Assembly: GCA_036250195.1 (NCBI GenBank)
Contig: JAVHZZ010000003.1
Coordinates: forward strand, 33,882,335-33,946,334
DNA from: Mixophyes australis
Lineage: Eukaryota; Chordata; Amphibia; Anura; Limnodynastidae
Direction: 5' to 3'
Length of the DNA: 64,000 nucleotides
The position numbers were made by a program, and so were the translations under genes. Each line of letters opens with the position of its first letter. Within the stretch, counting starts at the first letter, position 1. Below are positions 11,152-22,490 of the stretch, in pieces. A model generated the notes under the pieces. The model worked only from the letters and a program-made list of their open reading frames with translations, ran no database searches and was not told where the DNA came from.

Positions 11152-11626
11152 ATTTCAAAAAGTAATTAAAAGGAAAAGAGACACCAGACCGAGAGGAACA
11201 TGGAAAAATTTCAGCAGTTTTATGCTAACAGGGTGCGTTTGGGAAAATTGGTTTAAATTTTTATCAGAAGTACACTTTAAATCTCAACTTGGAATAATTA
11301 AATAATATGGTATAACTACTCCCGTTTCCTAGCAGAATGGTTGGGAGGGGGGGGGGGGGGGGGGGGGGGTTAAGATTCTGGGACAATTTATGTTTGTTAG
11401 ATACTCATTCTCAAATTACCTCTAGATCTCAGAGGATCCACATGAGTCTTCTAGTGGTGGTGTGTGTGATCCCATACTTATATAAGAGGCTGAAGATATT
11501 TAATAATCCTGTGTGTACTAGACAATTTGTATACTTTCCTGTGATGCCATTTAGAGAATTATTGGCAAACCCTGGACAGGAAGGAAGCCAAATAATAACA
11601 TATTATTCATATAAATAACCACATAC
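11152..11626. other. Intron sequence with a poly(G) run
   Basis: A run of about 23 G occupies 11347-11369. Nothing else was recognised before the GAIN exon. Confidence 0.6.
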
Positions 11627-11806
11627 CTGCATCATTGGTGCGTTCACTGTTACGTTTGCATTTGCAGCAATAGATATAATCTCCACCATGAAATCTATAT
11701 TTTTTGATGAACTTGTGATGTTGTCTTTCTCCTCCTTTACAAGAGTAGTGAGATTGCTAAGAAATATTTCTAGGTTATTTTGAATCGCTGGTCCATTGAT
11801 CAAATC
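11627..11806 (-). CDS. ADGRF5-like: Adhesion GPCR exon: N-terminal part of GAIN domain
   Basis: The 180-bp exon (60 codons, phase 0 to phase 0) lies between AG at 11808-11807 and GT at 11626-11625. It reads DLINGPAIQNNLEIFLSNLT and continues to NAPMMQ, an amphipathic helical segment with N-glycosylation sites. This is typical of the helical subdomain A at the start of adhesion-GPCR GAIN domains. It joins in frame to the HRM-like exon on its right and to the GPS/7TM exon on its left. The upstream codon GAT, not the TTG at 11803, is the true exon start. Confidence 0.85.
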
Positions 11807-12479
11807 CTATATTGAAATAATATATCAAAATTAATACAAAAAGATTGGTCAGGATCAAAGACTGTTTATCTCCCTTCTTGTTTTCCTGCCCATTCCTATG
11901 TGTGCTTTTCTGAACCCTTTTGCTATTGTCTCCTTATCATTAGGCCAATAAACAAATGTAATTAAAATGGCTGTTAAAGACCGCCACCTAGGGCCTGGTT
12001 TACATCATTGCAGCCTATAGGCATACAACCTTTGTTGCCTTAAGCAGGCCCACTATCACTAGTCACATATTGTTTACAGGGTACATTATCTAGCTCACTG
12101 GTCTTGTTGCTAAGCAAAATATAGTGGCCCTTTGTTAGGTATTACCAACATCTATAATCAATGCAGTAGTACCTATATAAATCAATAGTTAATGTAGTAC
12201 TACCTAGGTCTATAAATAAGGTATTATCAACATGTATAATCAATGTATTAGTACCTAGACCTATAGAAAAGGTACACGTCTGGTAACTTCCCTAACTAGA
12301 TTATGCCTGCTTACATGCTTTCATTCTAAAGATTTAATAGATAAGTATAGCCAGCTCAAAGCTGCTCTTAAAGGACCATGTGCCATCTGTTGTACAGAGT
12401 AGGATTGAAGCACAGGGATCTGCACATGTAGTGGAGGGAAGAGTAGAGGGATTGTGCTGGTCTGCGGGCTTTAAAAGTA
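11807..12479. other. Intron sequence with weak internal repetition
   Basis: At 12130-12270 phrases such as GGTATTA-CAACAT-TATAATCA and TAGTACCTA recur about three times at irregular spacing. No exon or transposon protein was found. Confidence 0.45.
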
Positions 12480-13039
12480 ACAGCTGGACTCCGATGTGTG
12501 GCTGCCCCCCCCCCACCCCACCCCTCCTCCGGACACCCAATAAAATTTTACTATGAAACTGCTTAAGAAGCCGGGGTTCTTGGGTCAGAGGCCTTGACCC
12601 AAGAACGCTCCTCAGGACTGTACCCCTCCCAATCCACAAGGAACTCAAGACCACCTTTAGATAATCGAGAGTCCAAAATGGTTTACAGATATAGAGGACG
12701 TAGGATTATTTTTAGATGTAAACTGATTAATCACTAAAGGTTTGACTAATGAAACGTAGAACACATTGGAAACATGTAATGACGCTGGTAAATCCACTGG
12801 GGTAATCTTTTGGAGAAACTTGAAAGGTCAAATGAAGCGTGGTACAAACTTCATGTAACTTCATGTACTCGTAAGAAAAGGTTCCTGGTAGATTACCACA
12901 CTTTGTACCCAGGAGCTAAACTAGGAACTGTGCGTCTTCTTTTGTTAGCCGCAGATTTGTAGCGGGATGAAGCTTTGATCAGATCTGTTTAGATATTTGA
13001 GATCTTCCATAGCAGGAAGTCATTTTACAAACTACGCAA
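12480..13039 (-). mobile_element. Ty3/gypsy relic: integrase tail and chromodomain
   Basis: Minus-strand translation of 12660-12590 gives [20 protein letters not shown], a clear chromodomain. Just upstream, 12800-12690 gives VSNVFYVSLVKPLVINQF, the integrase C-terminal region of chromoviruses. Stops and frameshifts are frequent. The integrase core of probably the same copy lies at 13715-14230. Confidence 0.75.
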
Positions 13040-13714
13040 CATCTGCTTGTACAGTGTACAAACAGACCGACGCTAATGAATAGAATCCAGCCGCGAGGTC
13101 TATTTATCTCAATGCGGACCTCACTCAGCGCTGAACAGCCTAGGGTTGGTTGTCATTATGGCAGGGAGACCCCTGTTGCGTGTACCTCTGCTATAGTGCC
13201 ACCTACCCCGGACTGGTTTGCCTAGTGCTTGTTGCATGAAAATCGGGGGGACCCAATGCAATTTTTTCCCCAATTTTCATATAACCAGCAGTAGGCTGGC
13301 AGCACAGGGTTAATAGTGGTCGGACGGAGGGACCCCACCATTTATTTTTTTTGGAACATTTATCTATTTTTAAACTTTTGACAGCCGCGGGGACCTGCGA
13401 CTCTATAGACAGGGGCAGTGTAACAGTGATGTGTTTACTAATCACGCAGCTAGAAAGCAGCGTGTTGTATCTAGCGATTTTTAAAGCTAACTCGGGAGAG
13501 TTTGCTTAATTGCAGCTTCATACATTTGAGACTTGTACAGCCAGAGTGGCAAACAGTCGGGAGTTTGATCTCTATCGATTTTGGAAATGGCGATTTTGAC
13601 AGTAACACATCTCTGGCGATTTTACATAAACTCTCACTTTAATACATCTGCGAGATGAAATACCCGCGAGAAAATCGCAGGATATTCAAAATCTGAGCTT
13701 AATACATTTACCCC
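13040..13714. other. Insert between two parts of a Ty3/gypsy relic
   Basis: About 670 bp separate the chromodomain and integrase pieces. The right end (AATACATTTACCCCC) resembles ends of palindromic MITEs in the window, such as 38211-38398. No coding sequence was recognised, and no TSD could be fixed. Confidence 0.4.
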
Positions 13715-14230
13715 CAGGTCTTGGTTCACTCTCTCTGTTTGCCTATTTGACAGTGGGTGATAAGCAATGAAAACATTTAAATTGATGTCAAAGTTTTTGT
13801 TGAGAGATGTCCAGAATTTGGACATAGATTGCAGCCCTCGATCATAGACAATCTCTTGTGTGCAAGCATGTAATCCTTAACAAAATATCAGCTAGAGGGG
13901 GAGTGGAAGCAAGCCCCTTCAAGGGAACAAACTGGGCCGCCTTCTGAAAATCTATCCACCATGACCACCACCCAGATGGTATTGTATTCTTTACTGGAGG
14001 TAGATCAGTAACACAATCCAATGACATGTGTGTCCCAGGTCTGTATGGAACTGGTAGAGGATGTAAAGGACTGAGAGGTTTTTGATGTGGAGTTTTACGT
14101 TGAGTGCAAGTGGTACAGGCTGCAGCAAACTCCTGAACTTTCTGAGGAAGAGTAGGTCATCAATAAACGACTGGGACAAAGTCTAAGAGTAACAAATGTT
14201 TTCCCTGGAGGAGTATTTGCTCGAGAAATA
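13715..14230 (-). pseudogene. Ty3/gypsy integrase core fragment
   Basis: Minus-strand frames hold SLDCVTDLPPVKN (first catalytic Asp region), the block WWIDFQKAAQFVPLKGLAS, and YHPLSNRQTERVNQDL (the catalytic Glu helix). The pieces are in different frames, so the gene is dead. It belongs with 12480-13039. Confidence 0.7.
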
Positions 14231-14245
14231 GGTGTAACTGCAATG

Positions 14246-14417
14246 ATGCCCGGCACAAGAGTTTGACGTCATCGCAACCTGAATAAGTCTTCATTTAAAG
14301 CGGCAATGGCTGGTTAAGTGTTTCAACACTTAACCTGAGGGGTCCCGCCATTGCCGCTTGAAATAAAGGTTTATTCAGGTCGAGATGACGTCAAACTCTT
14401 GCTCTTGTGCCGGACAT
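14246..14417. mobile_element. Fold-back MITE
   Basis: The two arms pair almost throughout: GCCCGGCACAAGAGTTTGAC on the left and GTCAAACTCTTGCTCTTGTG on the right. The inner arms are AAGCGGCAATGGC and GCCATTGCCGCTT around an AAGTGTTTCAACACTT centre. Confidence 0.8.
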
Positions 14418-14881
14418 CTGTGTAGTCGGAATAACTTGCAGGGAGCATGCTGCTGCGATCGGAGATGTAGAGCGCCGCCTTGGAGGTAAGTCTGGTTATA
14501 TTCAAATCGGATTTTGACACATTCGTATTTTCCTTCGAGGTGTCCTCAGTATCGGAATAGTGGTAATCGTGAAAACGATTACCAACGTATTTTGCTGGGT
14601 CAGTAATTATTTGATTATTATAAAAATCCTAAAAATATGACCTGTTGTTGGTACTTGAGGACTGGAGTTGAGCATCTTGGACAGAGATCTCTTAGCCAAG
14701 TATTGTCACAGTAGATACTTAGCTCTTTAGCTCTACATTTTTATTTTTATTCAGTATATAATCTAGACTTTTTCAAGCTCTATTAACCATGTAGTACATA
14801 AATCTATAAAGCAGGTATTACCACCATCTATATACCAGGTATCGCCTAGATTTATACTCAGATATTAAGTAAACTTGTTAC
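14418..14881. other. Intron sequence, nothing recognised
   Basis: No exon, repeat array or transposon protein is seen. Confidence 0.5.
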
Positions 14882-15084
14882 CTTGACAGATTGCAACTGA
14901 TTGAATATCTTTTCAGAGTAACAGTCGTTATTCCCTGGAACCCATTTCCCGTTACTGCAGGTGTAATTTATGTTGCCCAATTGCAATGGGTTAGTAAGAT
15001 AGCAAGGCTGTGAAAAGGTTGCATTATATGGAGTTTCAGGAAGGTCATCTGTTGCAAGACAAACTTCCGTCGTGTTAGCTACCG
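14882..15084 (-). CDS. ADGRF5-like: Adhesion GPCR exon: HRM-like Cys module
   Basis: The 203-bp exon starts with two bases of a split codon after AG (15086-15085) and ends in phase 0 at GT (14881-14880). It encodes about 67 residues running from VANTTEVCLATDD to FNQLQSVK. Four cysteines and the pattern TCSNGKWVPGNNDC resemble the hormone-receptor-motif or pre-GAIN Cys module of subfamily F receptors. The Ala codon at the 5' junction is completed by the single G left by the preceding exon, which supports the splice. It is too short for the ORF length cut-off used in simple scans. Confidence 0.85.
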
Positions 15085-15459
15085 CTACAAAGGAAAGTGA
15101 AAAAATTTGTGTCAGGTATGTTATTAGTTCTCATCCTAAGGATAATAGTTCATAGTTAAATACACATATACCATATATGAATATATATTAAAGATTTATG
15201 ATGAGGACTCAGCCGTCCCTTTCTATACTCAAGATGGATTTTTTTCCATCTACTAGCAGTACCACTTCTCACTGCTCAGAGTCTCCAAGAGCTACTATTC
15301 TCTTTAGAGGAAATGAGTGAAATATTTAAAAATGCTAGCAAAATGTGTGCAATCCTTTGAATGTTCATTATCACATGTTAATTGTCTTTAGCTAATCATA
15401 TTCCGACTGCATATTTGTTCTTGTGTATTAATTCTCCAGTTAATGGGAGCAAGGTAGAC

Positions 15460-15505
<46 letters not shown>
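15085..15505. other. Intron sequence ending in an (AT)n microsatellite
   Basis: Dinucleotide (AT)n occupies 15462-15505 and abuts the LTR at 15506. Nothing is recognised in the remainder. Confidence 0.7.
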
Positions 15506-15509
<4 letters not shown>

Positions 15510-16108
15510 ACGGAATTGCTGAGATGGCCGCTAACCGGTATTGGCGCAACTGAACAGGGAGGCGCGGAGTCAAACATACCGCCGGTATTCACCAGGAACC
15601 CCCGCAAGGGGGTTTGGGCTTAGCTGCAGAGGGTACGCTGGTCGCGGTTCTCCAAAACAGTCACCAGTGTAGAGACAGTAGTAGACAGGCGTAGTCAGGC
15701 GATCCAGGTCAGAGCCAACCGAGCGGGGCAGTACAGAGGGAGGATCCAGAGAGAAGTCAGGTCAAGCCAAATAGTCAAACCAGCCGGGCAGCGAGGTACC
15801 AAAACGAAACACAGGAGAGTAGTCACATGAAGCTGAGTGAGAACCGAATAACACACTGGATCAGAAGTTCAGGAAACGCTGGAGCAGGAGTGAACCAATA
15901 CTCTGGCACTAGACATGTGTCAGAGGCTGCTTTATATACCCTAAGGTGCCTTCTGATTGGGTTAGGGAGATTTTGGCGGTTAGGCATGCTGGCTGCAGAC
16001 AGGTGAGCAGAGATAGCGTCCCGCTGCTAGGCAACAGGACATGGTTGCTGAAATGGTGCAGACATCCGTCTCCTGCACCAAGTGTCAGTGCGGAGACGGC
16101 GCCTGACA
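15506..16108 (-). repeat. 3' LTR of the minus-strand Ty3/gypsy element
   Basis: The 603-bp block reads TGTCAGGCGCC...CCGTGACA on the minus strand, with TG...CA ends. It is bordered internally by a polypurine tract (complement of 16109-16127). Confidence 0.85.
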
Positions 16109-16127
16109 GTACCCCCCTCCCCTGAAG
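16109..16127 (-). promoter_or_regulatory. Polypurine tract
   Basis: On the minus strand CTTCAGGGGAGGGGGGTAC directly precedes the LTR, the usual plus-strand primer position. Confidence 0.8.
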
Positions 16128-16700
16128 AAGAGGAGTTGGAAATCTGGTTCTTCAAAAACTTTGAAAGCAGATGAGGGGCATGTAGGTCTTTCTTATCCAC
16201 CCAGGACCTTTCTTCAGGATCATAACCCTTTCAGTGGACGAGGAACTGAGTCTTACCACGAATGGATCGGGATTTCAAGATGCGTTCAATCTCATATTCG
16301 TCGCCCAAGGCTGTCTTGATGGAAGGAGGCGGAGGCTGAAGGTTGGAGAATTCGTTAAGAACCAAAGGTTTTAATAAGGAAATATGAAATGAGTTATACA
16401 CACGGAGTGAAGGAGGTAGATGGAGCTTATAGGTAACCGCATTAATAATATGAGCAATGCGGAAGGGACTAATATATCTGGGAGCGAATTTCATTGAAGG
16501 TAGCTTGAGCCTGAAATTACGCGTGGACAGCCACATCTTGTCCCCAACAAGAAGAACTGGAATCTTCCTACGGTGACGATCAGCAAAGTGTTTATGCTGT
16601 TCCGAGGACTGTAAAAGTTTAGATCGTACCTGAGTCCAAATCTTCGAAAAGTCACCGACCACCTCTTGAGCTGCAGGTACCGATGAACTTCAGAAAAGGT
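16128..16700 (-). pseudogene. Ty3/gypsy integrase C-terminus and chromodomain
   Basis: The frame contains HKHFADRHRRKIPVLLVGDK and VYNSFHISLLKPLV (integrase tail), then YEIERILKSRS and QFLVH of a chromodomain that would target chromatin. A TGA at 16233-16231 replaces the conserved Trp codon; the same frame continues as KGYDPEERSWVDKKDLHAPH. The piece is out of frame with the upstream integrase core. Confidence 0.85.
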
Positions 16701-17960
16701 GGGAAGTATGGGATGTGTGCCAAAGATAGTAAAGAAGGGAGATGTTCCAGAAGATTCATGTTCATGGATATTATGTGAAAATTCTGCCCAAGGTAAATAA
16801 TCACTCCAGGAGGATAGGTGATCAGAGCAGTAACAACGGAGGAACGTCTCCAAATCCTGGTTGACCCGCTCAGTCTGACCATTGGTCTGGGGATGGTATC
16901 CCAATGAGAATTTTAGCTTAATTCCTAGATTGCTGCAAAAGGATCTCCAGAATCTTGAAATTAATTGTACACCTCTGTCAGAGATGATCTCAATGGGGCA
17001 ATCGTGAATCCGAAAAATATTCTTAATGAAAAGAGTGGCTAGATCAGCAGCTGATGGCAATTTCTTGAGAGGGACAAAATGTGCCCATTTGGAAAAACGA
17101 TCGACCACCACCCAAATAGTATTGAAGCCATGACTATTGGGGAGATCAGTAATAAAATCCATGCTGATGCTTGCCCAAGGTGAGTCTGGAACCGGTAGCG
17201 GAACAAAAAGCCCTGCTGGTGGACGCCTAGGTGTCTTGTGACGGGCACATACACCGCAAGCTGCAACATACTTGTGAACGTCAGCAATCAAGGATGGCCA
17301 CCAATAGCTGCGGGACAAAAGAGCAATAGTTTCCTTAACCCCAGTATGACCAGCAAATCTGGAATCGTGGGCCCACGCCAACAGTCTGGGACGAAGATGG
17401 GTCTCCACGAAAGAACGTCCAGCATTGGGTGTCTTAACAGAGGATTTAGTCAAAGCCAAGATCTTCAGAGGACTGATGATAGGTCTAACACCGGACTGGC
17501 AAGAATCCGAAGGATCAAAAGACCTGGAAAGTGCATCGGCCCTGGAATTCTTCGACCCAGCATGGTAAGTCAGGATCAACTGGAATCTGGAAAAAAAAAG
17601 TGACCAACGGGCCTGACGAGGGTTAAGGCACGGAGCGGTTTCCAGATAGGTGAGGTTCTTATAATCTGTGAATACCGTGATAGGATGGAGAGCGCCTTCA
17701 AGCAGGTACCGCCATTCTTCTAAGGCTATCTTGATGGCCAGGAGCTCCTTGTCTCTGATGCTATAGTTGACCTCACCGGGTAAAAATTTTCTGGAGTGAA
17801 AGCCACATGGAGAGAAAGTGCCGGCAGAATTCTTCTGCGAGAGAACTGCTCCCACACCCAACGAAGAAGCATCCACCTCTAGAAAGAATGGTTGTAGTTG
17901 ATCAGGCTGTCTCAAGACAGGAGCAGTGGAGAAAGCTTCTTTAAGAACTTTGAAGGCCAA
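16701..17960 (-). pseudogene. Ty3/gypsy RNase H and integrase core
   Basis: The open segment carries RNase H motifs (EVDASSLGVGAVLSQ, IRDKELLAIKIALEEWRYLL, FTDYKNLTYLETA, SRADALSR). It continues with an integrase zinc finger (HTGVKETIALLSRSYWWPSL, CGVCARHK) and the DDE core (SMDFITDLPN, ISDRGVQLISRFW, HPQTNGQTERVNQDLETFL). Catalytic residues look conserved. The frame ends in a shift near 16700 and is cut from RT by stops around 18000-18100. Confidence 0.88.
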
Positions 17961-18107
17961 GACTGCATCCTGAGGCTAGTTCTTGGCTAACCCACCTTTA
18001 CAGGTAAGTGACGTGATGGGCTAGATCAATGAAGAGAAGTTTTTAATGAATTGTCGGTAATAGTTGCAGAATCCAATAAAAAGTTGAGTAGCCTTCAGGC
18101 CAGAGGG

Positions 18108-18330
18108 TTAAGGCCAACTAAGGATAGATTCTACCTTCTTTGGATCCATTTGAAGACCCATGCCAGATATTATATACCCTAGGAAGGGAACCTGAGGTTG
18201 ATCAAAAAGGCACTTCTCATATTTGCAGTAGGTGATTAGTACGAAGGCGAGACAGAACTTCTTTGACATGATCTCGATGAGAGGTGATGTTCTGGGAGAA
18301 GACCGGGATATCATCAAGATAGACGACTAC
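18108..18330 (-). pseudogene. Ty3/gypsy RT C-terminal part
   Basis: The segment YEKCLFDQPQVPFLGYIISG and MGLQMDPKKVESILSWP is the RT thumb/connection region. It is one frameshift away from the palm domain upstream and ends in a stop at 18108. Confidence 0.8.
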
Positions 18331-19455
18331 AGATAGATACAAAAGATCTCTGAAGATTTCGTTGATGAAATCTTGAAAAAGGGCAGGGGCATTACAAAGC
18401 CCAAAGGGCATCACAAGGTACTCATAATGTCCGTCTCTTGTATTAAAAGCGGTTTTCCACTCATCACCTTGACGAATGCGGATAAGGTTATAGGCCCCTC
18501 TAAGACCCAGTTTGGTGAAAATCTGTGCTCCACGAATTAGATCAAAGAGTTCTGATATGAGAGGTAACAGGTAACGGTTCTTCACCGTAATAGCATTCAG
18601 CTTCCGGTAGTCAATACAGAGTCTAAGGGTACAGTCTTTTTTTTTGACAAAAAAGAACCCTGCACCTGCCGGAGAGGAAGACTTGCGGATAAAACCACGT
18701 TCAAGATTCTCAGCGACATATTCAGACATGGCCTGGGTCTCTGGGAGAGATAGGGCAAAGACTCTGCCTCTAGAGATGCACTTGTCGGATATGAGGTCAA
18801 TGGGTTGATGAGGAGGCAGGGACTCGGCTGCAGCTTTGCTGAATACATCTATAAACTCGGCATAGTCTTCAGGAAGAGCAGGCTGCGGAGTAGAGGTTAG
18901 ACAAGAGATTGAAGACTTAGGAGGATGTATAGCAGTCAAACAATGTTGGTTGCAGATGGATCCCCAAGAAATAACTTGGGCACGAGACCAATCGAACTGC
19001 GGATTGTGAGCTTTAAGCCAGGAAAGGCCCAAAATAACGGGATTGACGGACTGAGGAAGAATCAGGAAACTTATCCACTCAGTGTGAAGCGCTCCTACCG
19101 CCAGCCGTAAGGGACTGGTGATGCGATCAATGGAACCATTGCTGATACGATAACCATCAATTGCAGTCAGGCCCAGAGGCTGTGGCAATGGAAGAATGGA
19201 GAAACGAAGCTTGGAAGCCAACTCAGCGGAGATAAAGTTTCCGGCGGATCCAGAGTCCACAAAAGCTTTCAATTGCTGGGGGCCACTTGGAGAAAATAAC
19301 GTAATAGGCATCAGAAATTCGGAATCTCTCAAGGAATAGGGAGTGTGGGACTTGGATCCTAGGACGACCTCCCTGTCATCGCCTAGGATGGGGCGTTTCC
19401 CGGCCTCTTGGAGCATGAGGAGAGGAGGTGACCCGAGTTCCCACAATAAAGGCAA
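18217..19455 (-). pseudogene. Ty3/gypsy protease and RT palm
   Basis: A 412-codon open segment. The protease motif is FVDSGSAGNFI with LGLSWLKAHNP as its C-terminal signature. RT motifs are LRLCIDYRKLNAITVKNRYL, LVMPFGLCNAPALFQDFIN and the active site VVYLDDIPVF. A frameshift near 18230 separates it from the RT end, and another near 19400 separates it from the zinc knuckle. Confidence 0.9.
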
Positions 19456-20130
19456 AGATGATTTTTGATGAGTCTGTCAAGCTCCTCCTGGGAGAGGCGA
19501 GAGCGGCCAATTTGCATAGGTTCCTCTGGAAGAATCACTGGAGCTTGGAACTGAAGTGCCAGGCAAGGGAAGGAGCGCCGGGTCCGTTCACGTTCTTGAG
19601 TGCGTTCCCTGTGGTGGATGTCCACCTTGATACACAGAGAGACCAAGTCGTCAAGATTAGACGGAAGCTCACGGGAGGCCAGATCTTCTTTAATACGGTC
19701 GTTTAACCCCTACCAAAAGGTGGCTACCATAGCCTCATTGTTCCAGCAGAGTTCTGAAGCCAAAGTATGAAACTGTATGGCATACTGCCCAGCAGTGAGT
19801 GAAGCTTGAAGGAGAGCTAATAGGCCAGAAGCGGCGGAGGAAACACGGCCGGGCTCATCAACAACCCTCCGAAAATTCTTAATGAAGGTGGAAGAATCTT
19901 GGAGCGTAGGATCGTCTTGTTCCCAGAGGGGAGAAGCCCAAGACAAGGCTTGACCAGAGAGGAGGGAAATTATATAAACCACTTTAGTCCTCTCGGAGGC
20001 GAAATTTTCTGGAGAAAGCTCAAACTGAATACCGCACTGGTTAAGGAAACCACAACATTTATTAGGAACGCCATCATATTTCTCCGGAGGTGGAATACGT
20101 AGGCTTCTGGAACTAGCGGTGCTGGCAGTA
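19383..20130 (-). pseudogene. Ty3/gypsy gag with zinc knuckle
   Basis: One frame, interrupted by a TAG at 19712-19710, carries VVYIISLLSGQALSWASPLW (gag core helices) and SSNLDDLVSLCIKVD-like sequence. It then carries the CCHC knuckle CLYCGNSGHLLSSC. Gag would package element RNA. The N-terminal part (PPPEKYDGV-like) is present, but no start codon can be placed because the element is truncated. Confidence 0.8.
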
Positions 20131-20270
20131 GTTGTGGCTGCGGAGGGAATACCAACCGAGGTCAGGAACTGGAGAAAGTAGGATACACAATGTCACAAGC
20201 TGAGGTCAGGATTAGAGAGAGCAACATAGTCCAGATCATTAGACAATGTCAAGGGTTGGAGAAAACAGGG

Positions 20271-20626
20271 TGGCCAAGCACACTTAAATTAAGATATTCC
20301 CAAAATATGGTAAAATATATGTGCTGTGGTTCTAAATTATTATTTTACTTCAGCAACCAAAATGCTTGTATTTCTTTCTTAGACAGTTATGTAGTCTTTG
20401 GATTGGTTTAGGCCTACTGACCCACAAAAGCAGATGTCAAAGAGAATAGCAAAGACTAAATCCAACTCTATAAGGCATAGTTATGAAAGGGTGATAGGGC
20501 TTTAGCCAACTCATCTACATTTCTATATGAGTATGGTATGAAGTGCCACAGATAGCAATTGTACATATATTGTATATATTCTTTATGCTATTCCTTTATA
20601 TTGGGAAATAAGCAATATTTTCTTAC
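20271..20626. other. Intron sequence beside a receptor exon
   Basis: No transposon or repeat is recognised. It separates the truncated 5' end of a Ty3 element from the Ig exon. Confidence 0.5.
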
Positions 20627-20776
20627 CGAAAAGAATTATAGTCATGTCCGTGCTGGTGGCCGTTTCAACCAAGCTGTTGGAAACCACACAATTTACAGTT
20701 GATTTTCCAGCTGCACTGTTGACAGATTGTTCATATGTGTAACAGGTCTGATCTCCAAATTTTATGGGTCCTTTAC
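20627..20776 (-). CDS. ADGRF5-like: Adhesion GPCR exon: second half of Ig-like module 4
   Basis: The 150-bp exon is phase 1 at both ends (AG at 20778-20777, GT at 20626-20625). It encodes KGPIKFGDQTCYTYEQ and then STVNCVVSNSLVET, the C-terminal half of an Ig-like fold with its second conserved Cys. It completes the module begun in the exon at 27023-27229. The exon lies in about 1.2 kb of non-transposon sequence between two Ty3/gypsy elements in opposite orientation. Confidence 0.85.
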
Positions 20777-21514
20777 CTGCAATAAAATATGCACAGTTTG
20801 AACCTCTCTTTGTGCTTTAAGATTATATTTCTGGTGAAAAAGTTAAAATAAATTTAGCACGCTCATGAATTTTGGCATAGCCCACAAAATAACTGCCCCA
20901 GCTTTCTGTAAGTAATGGGTGCACTTTTAGTTTTAATTAATAATGCACTCCCTACTAATGAGTTTATGGCTGCTTATCATAATTGTATTATTTAAATATA
21001 TGTAATGGATACAAAGTACTCACATTAGTTTTGATAAATACTTGGTTTATTAGCAGGTAGTACCAAATCAGTTTAGTAAAAACCCACAATAAATGTTATT
21101 GAGACCCCTGTTTTAGGTACTCTTCCATGTGTTAAGAACCTGTCTCTGTGGGTACAAGGTGATTAAAATAATTTCCTGTAAGGTTTAATTGCTAGACTTC
21201 CAGCAATGATATATAAACTTTTAGTAGTATTAAGAGGTACTAACCGAGGCCAGTTCTAACTAGTTATACAGCCCCCTTTGTTTTCAAAGTATACTAATAT
21301 AGACTTATATCTATTAAACAATATCAGCCTTTGCTGGCTGGTGGCTACCATGATGATGTGTCTAATGAGCGATACAGCACTCTGAGCAAAATATTCTATA
21401 ATAACTATCTTCTCTGACTAGCATTCTCTTTGTGAGATAATTATAGCAGCTAATTTGCTTAGACTTGGGAAGTAATTTCTTGGAAAATATGGTAACACAC
21501 AGTAAGAATTTGAA
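20777..21514. other. Intron sequence, nothing recognised
   Basis: AT-rich sequence with no exon, array or transposon protein. Confidence 0.5.
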
Positions 21515-22144
21515 CGGTTGATGGTAGCGCTTCATAGTGAGATGATCCAGTTCCTTGTATTGCCTAAATCCATTAACCCTCTCATCTTGGGATTACTTTG
21601 TCTCCGGACGCATTCACCACAGATGGATTGGGTCCGTGCTCAGGTTACCGTTTGGGGTCCAGAATATCGTCATAGATGCATGTCTGGGGTTCCTTCCCCC
21701 AGATCTCGGGTCATAGCCCATTCTACAGTTACAGACTCTACCCTTCCCACTGCATATGCAGAGTTCCAGGATGTCTTTAGTAAAATTGAAGCAGAGATCC
21801 TGCCTCCTCATCGTCCTTGGGACTGCTCCATCGTACTGACTCCTGGTCAACCCATATCCAAGGGACGAACTTATCCATTATCCCGTCCTGAGACTTTGGC
21901 GATGTCCCAATATATTTCTGAAAACCTGCAATGGGGGTTCATATGCAAGTCTACTTCTCCTGCCAGGGCAGGCTTCTTTTTTGTCAAGAAAAAAGACGTT
22001 TCACTCCGTCCATGTATTGATTACCGTCCCCTTAATCACATCACCATCAAGAACCGATATCTTCTACCTCTCATCTCCGATCTCTTCGACAGAATCACTG
22101 AGTCCCGAATTTTCACCAAACTAGACCCTCAAGAAGGGGGATGA
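21515..22144 (+). pseudogene. Ty3/gypsy protease end and RT N-terminus
   Basis: The frame begins inside the protease (VALHSEMIQFLVLPKSINPL, ILGLLCLRTHSPQMDW). It continues through the linker to RT motifs VSLRPCIDYRPLNHITIKNR and ESRIFTKLDP. After LDP about ten codons present in the sister element are missing, and the frame is lost (QEGG stop). Confidence 0.85.
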
Positions 22145-22490
22145 GTGGAAGACGGCCTTCAATACCAGGGATGGGCACTTCGAGTATCTGGTAATGCCTT
22201 TCAGCCTTTGTAATGCCCCCGCCATCTTTCAAACTTTTGTCAATGACATATTTCAGGACTTATTATATACCTCTGTGGTAGTCTATTTGGATGACATACT
22301 AGTATTCTCCAAAGATCTGATTTCCCATTGGGAACAAGTCAAAGAGGTCTTATGCAGATTACGCAAATATCATCTCGACTGCAAATTGGAGAAATGTGTC
22401 TTCGCAGTGACCCAAGTACCCTTTCTTGGTTTTATTGTGTCTGGCCATGGACTACGAATGGATCCTACCAAGGTATCTGTATTGTGGATT
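22140..22490 (+). pseudogene. Ty3/gypsy RT palm with YLDD
   Basis: The segment holds MPFSLCNAPAIFQTFVNDIF, the active site VVYLDDILVFSKDL, and LEKCVFAVTQVPFLGFIVSG. It is a different frame from the RT N-terminus and is followed by another shift near 22480. Confidence 0.87.

Larger units (their letters stand above)
15506..20270 (-). mobile_element. Ty3/gypsy chromovirus, 5'-truncated, decayed
   Basis: On the minus strand the order is gag, zinc knuckle, protease, RT, RNase H, integrase, chromodomain, polypurine tract and 3' LTR. No 5' LTR or primer-binding site is seen at the right end, which fades near 20270. Multiple stops and frameshifts make it inactive. Its LTR shares sequence with the LTR of the element at 21515-25147, so the two belong to related families. 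Confidence 0.92.
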